Shown in pieces: positions 6,053-10,780 of a DNA stretch of 10,780 nt (the first letter of the stretch is position 1; every line of letters starts with the position of its first letter). The notes beneath the pieces are model-generated. The model saw only the letters and a program-made list of their open reading frames with translations, searched no databases and was not told the origin of the DNA. Source of the stretch: Actinomycetota bacterium (GTDB lineage: Bacteria > Actinomycetota > Actinomycetes > Actinomycetales > Cellulomonadaceae). The stretch spans positions 1 to 10,780 of the forward strand of contig JAHIJU010000207.1 of the NCBI GenBank assembly GCA_018898235.1, read 5' to 3'. The translations under genes were made by a program, and so were the position numbers.

Positions 6053-6856
6053 GTGGAGGAGCTGACGGTCTGGGCGCCCGACGGCTTCGGTGAGGTCCGG
6101 GCCGGCGACGACCTCGCGAACCTGGTCGTCGAGCTGCTCGCCGGTGACGGGCACGGCGTGCGCGACGGCGACGTGCTCGTGCTGACCTCGAAGGTGGTCT
6201 CCAAGGCCGAGGGCCGTCAGGTCGTCGCGACCGACCGCGAGCAGGCGATCACCGACGAGACCGTGCGTGTGGTCGCCACCCGGGAGCACGCGCGCGGTGT
6301 CACCCGGATCGTGGAGAACCGGCTGGGCCTGGTGATGGCGGCGGCCGGGGTCGACGGCTCGAACACCCCCAAGGGTGTGGTGCTGCTGCTGCCGGTCGAC
6401 CCCGACGCCTCGGCCCGGCTGGTCCGCGCGGCGGTGCACGCGGCGTTCGGGGTCCGGGTCGGGGTGCTGATCTCCGACACCGCAGGCCGGGCGTGGCGGG
6501 AGGGCGTGTCCGATCTGGCCATCGGCGCGGCGGGCGTCGTGGTGCTCGACGACCTGCGTGGTACCCCCGATGCGTCGGGCCGGCCGCTGGAGGCGACGGT
6601 CGTCGCCGTCGCCGACGAGCTCGCGGCGGCGGCCGAGCTGGTCAAGGGCAAGGCCACCGGGCGTCCCGTCGCCGTCATCCGCGGAGCCGGGCGGTACGTG
6701 ACCGCCCAGGACGGACCAGGTGCGCGCGCGCTGGTGCGGGCCGCTGCGGAGGACATGTTCCGGCTCGGGTCGGCCGAGGCGTACGCCGCGGGACTCGCGG
6801 CCGGCCGGGCGCAGACTGCGCGGGGCCACGAGCCCGGCACGTCCACGGTGCTGTGA
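6053..6856 (+). CDS. cofE: Coenzyme F420-0:L-glutamate ligase, stand-alone CofE
   Basis: Cytoplasmic GTP-dependent ligase that adds L-glutamate(s) to F420-0 in coenzyme F420 synthesis (267 aa). Family motifs in order are LTSKVVSKAEG (about 44-54), VENRLGLVMAAAGVDGSN (88-104), LISDTAGRAWREGVSDLAIG (139-158) and AAELVKGKATGRPVAVIRG (193-211). The protein stops soon after AAEDMFRLGSAEAYAAG, the point where mycobacterial FbiB (about 448 aa) continues into its FMN-binding nitroreductase-like domain. That second domain is absent here and does not continue in any frame, because cofC starts immediately. The GTG at 6053 is chosen from the leaderless -10 box; GTG 6047 would add only two residues. Its stop codon overlaps the cofC start (GTGA), so the two are cotranscribed and translationally coupled. 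It is also called the N-terminal domain of FbiB. Confidence 0.93.
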   Translation: MEELTVWAPDGFGEVRAGDDLANLVVELLAGDGHGVRDGDVLVLTSKVVSKAEGRQVVATDREQAITDETVRVVATREHARGVTRIVENRLGLVMAAAGVDGSNTPKGVVLLLPVDPDASARLVRAAVHAAFGVRVGVLISDTAGRAWREGVSDLAIGAAGVVVLDDLRGTPDASGRPLEATVVAVADELAAAAELVKGKATGRPVAVIRGAGRYVTAQDGPGARALVRAAAEDMFRLGSAEAYAAGLAAGRAQTARGHEPGTSTVL

Positions 6857-7512
6857 CCCGGGGACAGTCGGCTGGTCCTGTGTGCTGGGCGGTCGTCATC
6901 CCGGTCAAGGACGCCGCTCGGGGAAAGTCCAGGCTGCGCGGGGCACTGGCCGACGACCGTCGCGCGGCCCTGGTGCGGGCCATGGCGCTGGACACGATCG
7001 AGGCCGCCCGGGCCGGCGACTCGGTGGCGGTCGTGATCGTGGTGAGCGGGGACGTCGAGGTCACGAAGGCGTTGGCCGGCCACGACCGGGTACGCGTGCG
7101 GCCCGAACCCGTACCCGGGCCTGACGCGGATCCGCTCGGCACGGCCGTCGACTGCGGGTTGAGCTACGCCAGGCAGGAGATGCCGGGCACCGGGTCGGCG
7201 GTGCTGCTCGGGGATCTGCCGATGCTCCGGACCGCGGAGCTGGAGTCGGCCCTGGTCGCCGCGGCGCGGCATCCTCGCGCGTTCGTCGCCGACGCCGAGG
7301 GCACCGGTACGACGCTGCTCACCGCGCGCGCCGGGGTGCGGCCGGTCCCTGCCTTCGGGCCGGGTTCGGCCGCGGCGCACGAGCGCGCGGGTCATGTGCG
7401 CCTGGCGGTCCCGCCGGCCTCGGGACTACGACGTGACGTCGATCTGCCGGCGGACCTGGTGGCGCTGCGCGGAGCGGCCATCGGACCCCGGACCGCCGCG
7501 CTGCTGGGCTGA
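6853..7512 (+). CDS. cofC: Phospholactate/phosphoenolpyruvate guanylyltransferase CofC (FbiD)
   Basis: Cytoplasmic nucleotidyltransferase (219 aa) that couples GTP to a three-carbon phospho-acid, making the donor that CofD transfers to Fo. In mycobacteria the substrate is phosphoenolpyruvate, in archaea 2-phospho-L-lactate; sequence alone does not settle which applies here. Motifs are AVVIPVKDAARGKSRL (13-28, nucleotide-binding start with the K-x-x-K/R pattern), DPLGTAVDCGL, VLLGDLPML (118-125), FVADAEGTGTTLL (144-156), FGPGSAAAHERAG and LRRDVDLPADL (192-202). The GTG start overlaps the cofE stop by four bases (GTGA). An in-frame GTG at 6880 is possible but leaves the conserved first strand without a leader and has no ribosome binding site. 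The gene ends in a hairpin shared with the convergent ybjQ-like gene. Confidence 0.92.
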   Translation: MTRGQSAGPVCWAVVIPVKDAARGKSRLRGALADDRRAALVRAMALDTIEAARAGDSVAVVIVVSGDVEVTKALAGHDRVRVRPEPVPGPDADPLGTAVDCGLSYARQEMPGTGSAVLLGDLPMLRTAELESALVAAARHPRAFVADAEGTGTTLLTARAGVRPVPAFGPGSAAAHERAGHVRLAVPPASGLRRDVDLPADLVALRGAAIGPRTAALLG

Positions 7513-7535
7513 GCGGGCCGACGCCGACCGCTCAG
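7509..7535. terminator. Bidirectional hairpin between convergent cofC and ybjQ-like genes
   Basis: CTGAGCGG (7509-7516) pairs perfectly with CCGCTCAG (7528-7535) around an 11-nt loop. The cofC stop codon (7510-7512) lies in the left arm and the stop codon of the convergent gene (7532-7534) in the right arm, so a single stem serves both 3' ends. No T-tract is present. Confidence 0.5.
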
Positions 7536-7927
7536 GCCACTGACGCCCCGCCTGCCGCGGGCAGCCCTGCGAGCTGGGCCGACTGCGGGGTGGCGCCGGG
7601 CTCACCGGCCCCGATCGGCTCGACCACGACGGCCGTTCCGTAGGCGCACACCTCGGAGAACTGCTGGATCGAGTCGGTGTCGAACCGCATCGCGACGATC
7701 GCGTTGGCGCCGCGGCTCTCCGCCTCGACGACCATGCGGTTCATCACCTCCTGGCGGGACTGGTACATGATCTTCGTGTACTCGGTGATCTCCCCGCCGC
7801 CCAGCGAGCGCAGTCCTGCCGTGAAGCTCGTGCCGAGGTTCAGCGAGCGGACCGTCAGGCCCATCACCTCCCCGAGCACCGCGTTGATCCGGTAGCCGGG
7901 GATCTCGAAAGTCGTCACCACGATCAT
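7532..7927 (-). CDS. YbjQ family (UPF0145, heavy-metal-binding domain) protein
   Basis: Small soluble protein (131 aa) of the YbjQ/UPF0145 family, whose members form oligomeric beta/alpha domains of uncertain function. The heavy-metal-binding name derives from predicted structure and is not a proven role. Family hallmarks are VTTFEIPGYRINAVLGEVMG (4-23), GLRSLGGGEITEYTKIMYQS (38-57), then VEAESRGANAIVAMRFDT (67-84) and FSEVCAYGTAVVVEP (90-104). A family-like domain of about 105 residues is followed by a short Gly/Ala/Pro tail. The frame is open a little further upstream to an alternative start near 7981, but ATG 7927 begins exactly at the conserved first strand. No Shine-Dalgarno sequence is seen; CACGCT lies 6 nt before the ATG and may be a weak leaderless -10 box. 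It is divergent from the YibE/F gene, with an inverted repeat between the two. Confidence 0.88.
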   Translation of the reverse strand: MIVVTTFEIPGYRINAVLGEVMGLTVRSLNLGTSFTAGLRSLGGGEITEYTKIMYQSRQEVMNRMVVEAESRGANAIVAMRFDTDSIQQFSEVCAYGTAVVVEPIGAGEPGATPQSAQLAGLPAAGGASVA

Positions 7928-7942
7928 GTGACGAGCGTGGCA

Positions 7943-7962
7943 CGTGCACCCGGCGGTGCACG
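7943..7962. repeat. Perfect inverted repeat in divergent promoter region, possible operator
   Basis: CGTGCACC (7943-7950), spacer CGGC, GGTGCACG (7955-7962): a 20-bp dyad with perfect 8-bp arms. It lies 15 bp upstream of the ybjQ-like start, overlapping where the spacer and -35 of its promoter would be, and also upstream of the divergent YibE/F gene. A dimeric regulator binding site is an inference; a hairpin in a transcript is the alternative. Confidence 0.4.
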
Positions 7963-8070
7963 CCCGGACACGACGGCTCACCCGACCGGATCAGCACCGT
8001 GGCCGGCGACGTCACGCCGCCTCCGGCGTGTCGGGGCCGGTCCCACAGCCACCCGGCCGACCCTGTGCCG

Positions 8071-9306
8071 GTGAGCGGGCACACCCACGGTTCGACGACT
8101 CCGACCCTCGCCCCGGCGGACCGCCGTCGGGCCCGCGGGGTCTTCCTCGCCGTGCTGCTGCCGGCCCTGGCCGCCACCGTGCTGGGCGGGTGGCTGCTGT
8201 GGCCGCACGCAGGGTTGCCGACCATCCCGTCGAGGGCGCAGGGCGAGACCTACGGGGTCGCGACCGTGACCGGTGTGGACCGGACCCTGCCGGCGACCTC
8301 GCAGGATGCCCAGCTCACCGCCACCCTGGACGGTTCGAGCATCACGGTGTACTCGCCACCGGAGTACGTCTCGTCGATCCACCCCGGCGACCGGATCCAG
8401 ATCGTGCACGTCGCGCAGGCCGCCCCGGGGATGACGCCGTACATGTTCGTCGACTTCCACCGGGGTCCGCCGCTGGCGCTGCTCGCGGCGCTCTTCGTCG
8501 TGCTGGTGGTGGCCGTGGCGCGCTGGCGCGGGTTCGCCGCACTGCTCGGGCTCGGGTTCTCGTTGCTGGTCATCGCCTCGTTCACGTTGCCGGCGCTGGT
8601 GCGCGGCGAGTCCGGGGCGTGGGTGGGGCTGGTGTCGGCCGCGGCGATCATGTTCGTCGTGCTCTATCTGGCGCACGGGTTCTCGTTGCGCACCTCGACG
8701 GCGCTGCTCGGCACCCTCGTCGGGCTGGTGGCGACGACGGCCATCGCCAGCTGGGCGTCCGGCGCGGCGCACCTGACCGGGCTGTCCGACGAGTTCGCGC
8801 TCGACCTCATGTCGTACGCCCCGCAGGTGCGGATCCAGCAGGTGCTGCTGTGCGGGATGGTGATCGCGGGTCTCGGCGTGCTCAACGATGTGACGATCAC
8901 CCAGGCCTCGGCCGTGTGGGAGCTGCGTGCCTCGGCACCGCACGCCCCGCGACGACGGCTGTGGTCCCAGGGGATGCGGATCGGGCGGGACCACATCGCC
9001 TCGACCGTCTACACGATCGTCTTCGCCTACGTCGGGGCCACGCTGCCGCTCGTGCTGCTGGTCGCGATGTCCGACCAGGCGCTGCTGAGCACCCTGGGGT
9101 CGGGGGAGATCGCCGAGGAGGTGGCCCGGACCCTCGTCGGCTCGATCGGGCTGGTGCTGGCCATCCCGCTCACCACGGCGCTCGCGGTGCTCGTCCTGGG
9201 ACCGGCCCGGGTGCAGCGGCCGGACGGGGCCCCCGGGACCGGGCCGGCCGGAACGCGCGACACCGCCGGAGCGGGCGGTCCGGAGCCGGCGGTCGCGGTC
9301 CCCTGA
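8071..9306 (+). CDS. YibE/F family membrane protein
   Basis: Integral membrane protein (411 aa from this start) of the YibE/F family; its function is not established, and some relatives are annotated as putative transporters. A short His/Pro-rich head (GHTHG) precedes the first helix (about 23-45). An extracytoplasmic soluble region follows (about 50-130, with EYVSSIHPGDRIQIVHV), then a cluster of roughly seven hydrophobic helices from 133 to 378. Conserved family stretches are GVLNDVTITQASAVWELRA (269-287) and MRIGRDHIASTVYTIVFAY (302-320). A disordered Gly/Pro/Ala tail ends the protein. The frame is also open from GTG 7999, which would add 24 residues of low-complexity sequence. I prefer GTG 8071 because family members begin with a short His-containing head and GACCCT, a weak -10-like hexamer, lies 6 nt upstream. 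It is divergent from the ybjQ-like gene and convergent with cofD. Confidence 0.85.
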   Translation: MSGHTHGSTTPTLAPADRRRARGVFLAVLLPALAATVLGGWLLWPHAGLPTIPSRAQGETYGVATVTGVDRTLPATSQDAQLTATLDGSSITVYSPPEYVSSIHPGDRIQIVHVAQAAPGMTPYMFVDFHRGPPLALLAALFVVLVVAVARWRGFAALLGLGFSLLVIASFTLPALVRGESGAWVGLVSAAAIMFVVLYLAHGFSLRTSTALLGTLVGLVATTAIASWASGAAHLTGLSDEFALDLMSYAPQVRIQQVLLCGMVIAGLGVLNDVTITQASAVWELRASAPHAPRRRLWSQGMRIGRDHIASTVYTIVFAYVGATLPLVLLVAMSDQALLSTLGSGEIAEEVARTLVGSIGLVLAIPLTTALAVLVLGPARVQRPDGAPGTGPAGTRDTAGAGGPEPAVAVP

Positions 9307-9315
9307 CCTGCTCGT

Positions 9316-9362
9316 GCCTCCGCACGTCGCGCGGCGGCAGGGGTGCGGCGCTCGGCGGAGGC
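9316..9362. terminator. Hairpin between convergent YibE/F and cofD genes
   Basis: GCCTCCGC (9316-9323) pairs perfectly with GCGGAGGC (9355-9362) around a 31-nt GC-rich loop that can itself fold. It occupies nearly all of the 57-bp gap between the two convergent stop codons and could terminate transcription from both sides. No T-tract is seen. Confidence 0.4.
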
Positions 9363-9363
9363 G

Positions 9364-10323
9364 TCAGACGTCGAGCCCGACGAGGGCCAGCGCTTGCCGG
9401 GCGATGCGTGCGGTCGTCGGGACGTCGGTCATGAGCGTGGCCGTGGCATCCGCCGCCCAGCCGGCGTCCCGCAGCGGGGCGAGGGCCGTGGCGTCGGCGT
9501 CGTCGACCAGCCAGGCGTCCAGCAGCCCGCCGTCGCGGCGCAGCCCGTAGTGCCGGGCCACGGCCAGGGCGCTGGTCTCGACGCCGATCGCCGCCAGGCA
9601 CGCGTCGGCCATCCCGCGCACGGGCGCACCGCCGATGATCGGTGAGACGCCGACCACGGGTGCCGCCGTGGCCGCGATCGCCTCGCGCACCCCGGGCACC
9701 GCGACGATCGTGCCGACCGAGACCACCGGGTTCGACGGCGGCAGCACGACGACATCGGCCCCGGCCAACGCCTCGACCACCCCGGGCGCGGCGATCGACC
9801 CGGCCAGTCCGCCCTGCTCGAACCCGGCCGCGGGCAACGCGGCCCGGTGCCGCACCCACCACTCCTCGAAGTGGATCAGCGTGCCGTCGAGCAGCCGGAC
9901 GTGGGTCTCCACCTCGGTGTCGGTCATCGGCAGCAGCCGCACGCCCGTGTCCCAGCGCCGCGCCAGCCGTGCTGTCACCGCCGACAGCGGCAGACCCGTG
10001 CGCAGCAGCTCGGTCCGCGCCAGGCAGGTGGCCAGGTCCAGGTCGCCGAGGGTGAACCAGTCCCAGCCCAGGCCGTAGGCCGCCAGATCGGTCGAGACCC
10101 GCGTCGACTCGTCCGCCCGGCCCCAGCCCTGGCCCTCGTGCACGCCCCCGCCGAGGGTGTACATGAGGGTGTCCAGGTCGGGGCACACCCGCACCCCGTG
10201 CAGCCACACGTCGTCCCCGGTGTTGGCCACGACACTCACCTCGTGCCCGGGCCCGAGGTGAGCGAGCAGCCCACGCGTGAACCGGGCGCCGCCGACGCCT
10301 CCCGACAGCACGACGACCTTCAT
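9364..10323 (-). CDS. cofD: 2-phospho-L-lactate (or PEP) transferase CofD (FbiA)
   Basis: Cytoplasmic enzyme (319 aa) that transfers the phospho-acid moiety from the CofC product to the deazaflavin Fo, giving F420-0 or dehydro-F420-0. Motifs are VLSGGVGGARFTRGL at the N-terminus (5-19), VVANTGDDVWLHGVRVCPDL (31-50, the conserved NTGDD Fo/metal-binding loop), DLDTLMYTLGG and STDLAAYGLGWDWFTLGDLD (77-96). Later come VVLPPSNPVVSVGTI (192-206) and GVSPIIGGAPVRGMAD (225-240). The length is normal for the family. The ATG at 10323 overlaps the stop of the upstream ABC ATPase gene (ATGA), indicating one transcript and coupled translation. The gene is transcribed towards the YibE/F gene and is separated from cofE-cofC by two unrelated genes on opposite strands, so the F420 genes form at least two transcription units here. 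Confidence 0.95.
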   Translation of the reverse strand: MKVVVLSGGVGGARFTRGLLAHLGPGHEVSVVANTGDDVWLHGVRVCPDLDTLMYTLGGGVHEGQGWGRADESTRVSTDLAAYGLGWDWFTLGDLDLATCLARTELLRTGLPLSAVTARLARRWDTGVRLLPMTDTEVETHVRLLDGTLIHFEEWWVRHRAALPAAGFEQGGLAGSIAAPGVVEALAGADVVVLPPSNPVVSVGTIVAVPGVREAIAATAAPVVGVSPIIGGAPVRGMADACLAAIGVETSALAVARHYGLRRDGGLLDAWLVDDADATALAPLRDAGWAADATATLMTDVPTTARIARQALALVGLDV

Positions 10324-10780
10324 GGGTGCACCCCCACCGATGCGCTGAACGCGATGACCGGGCGGCCGGTGCGCGGGTGCTCCAGCACGTCGGCGTCCAC
10401 GCCGTAGACCTCGCGCAGCAGGGACGGGCGCAGCACCTCGACCGGGTGCCCGGCGGCGACCAGGCGGCCACCGGACAGCACCAGCACGTGCTCGCAGAAG
10501 GCGGCGGCCAGGTTGAGGTCGTGCAGGGCGGCCACGCTCGTGGTGCCCAGACCAGCGACGAAGGCCAGCAGGGCGAGCTGCGCCGAGACGTCGAGGTGGT
10601 TCGTCGGTTCGTCGAGCAGCAGCAGGGCCGGCTCCTGTGCGAGGGCGCGGGCGATCTGCACCCGCTGGCGTTCGCCACCGGACAGTGCGCTGAACGGTCG
10701 GTCGGCCAACGGCAGGGCACCTGCCGACGTGAGCGCCCGGTCGACGGCCGCCGGGTCCGGATCGGCGCCCCACAGCGAGC
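10320..10780 (-). CDS. ABC transporter ATP-binding protein, FecE/BtuD-type, C-terminal part
   Basis: Cytoplasmic ATPase subunit of an ABC importer, resembling the iron-siderophore/cobalamin (FecE/FhuC/BtuD) group. The frame is open to the right edge, so the N-terminus with Walker A and the Q-loop is outside the window. The visible part (153 codons) contains the signature LSGGERQRV, Walker B LLLLDEPTNHLD, the H-loop in ALHDLNLAAAFCEHVLVLSG, and the family tail GRLVAAGHPVEVLRPSLLREVYGVDADVL. A TTG at 10707-10709 could give a shorter reading but lies inside the domain and is not a real start. Cognate permease and binding-protein genes would be expected upstream, off the window. The 3' end overlaps cofD by four bases. 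The substrate cannot be assigned, although the VYGVDADVL ending is common in the siderophore/haem/B12 group. Confidence 0.9.
   Translation of the reverse strand, partial: SLWGADPDPAAVDRALTSAGALPLADRPFSALSGGERQRVQIARALAQEPALLLLDEPTNHLDVSAQLALLAFVAGLGTTSVAALHDLNLAAAFCEHVLVLSGGRLVAAGHPVEVLRPSLLREVYGVDADVLEHPRTGRPVIAFSASVGVHP

Noticed and set aside
6493..6852. Extended 339-codon reading of cofC starting inside cofE
   Set aside because: The first 120 codons are the shifted frame of cofE. CofC homology begins only after the GTGA overlap at 6853.
7944..9434. 496-codon plus-strand open frame over the YibE/F gene
   Set aside because: It overlaps the YibE/F protein in another frame and shows only Arg/Gly-rich low-complexity translation.
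9170..10720. 516-codon minus-strand open frame across cofD and the ABC ATPase
   Set aside because: It is a frame shadow: the real proteins with all family motifs are in the neighbouring frames, and this translation is rich in Arg/Ala/Trp with no recognisable fold.
1..10780. Search for CRISPR arrays, tRNA/rRNA genes, insertion sequences or phage genes
   Set aside because: None was seen: no regularly spaced repeats, no transposase or integrase motifs, and no tRNA-like cloverleaf with a TTCGA-type arm was noticed by eye.

Overview
The window is very GC-rich DNA with dense coding, GTG starts, gene-end overlaps and a coenzyme F420 biosynthesis set. Together these point to an actinomycete (Actinomycetota). 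I cannot place it more finely with confidence. No RNA gene, insertion sequence or CRISPR array is visible.

Left part (1-3552, minus strand): the N-terminal 516 codons of a type 2 (archaeal-like) valyl-tRNA synthetase run off the left edge. Upstream of it lies a non-coding gap holding a degenerate copy of the last 40 codons of the next gene. That next gene is a membrane-anchored alpha/beta-hydrolase-fold esterase, and before it comes a CGNR zinc-finger (ABATE-type) regulator. A short divergent promoter region separates this block from the plus-strand genes.

Middle (3663-7512, plus strand): an EamA/DMT-family drug/metabolite exporter; an F420-dependent luciferase-like oxidoreductase of the Fgd-like family; a broken TM2-domain membrane protein gene (nonsense codon, deletion and frameshift); then cofE and cofC, translationally coupled by a GTGA overlap.

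Right part (7532-10780): a YbjQ/heavy-metal-binding-domain protein (minus) diverges from a YibE/F membrane protein (plus). Converging on the latter is cofD (minus), itself coupled by an ATGA overlap to an upstream FecE-type ABC ATPase that runs off the right edge.

Functional theme: cofC (activated phospho-acid donor), cofD (transfer to Fo) and cofE (glutamylation) cover the late steps of F420 synthesis, and the adjacent luciferase-like oxidoreductase is a likely F420 consumer. The Fo synthase gene (fbiC/cofGH) is not in the window. CofE also lacks the FMN reductase domain that is fused to it in mycobacterial FbiB, so the dehydro-F420 reductase step must be encoded elsewhere. Several genes have no Shine-Dalgarno sequence but carry a TAGGCT/TAGCCT -10 box 6-7 nt before the start codon, which indicates leaderless transcripts. 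This evidence was used to choose several starts. I found no clearly new multi-gene system; the notable points are gene decay, F420 pathway architecture and promoter organisation.
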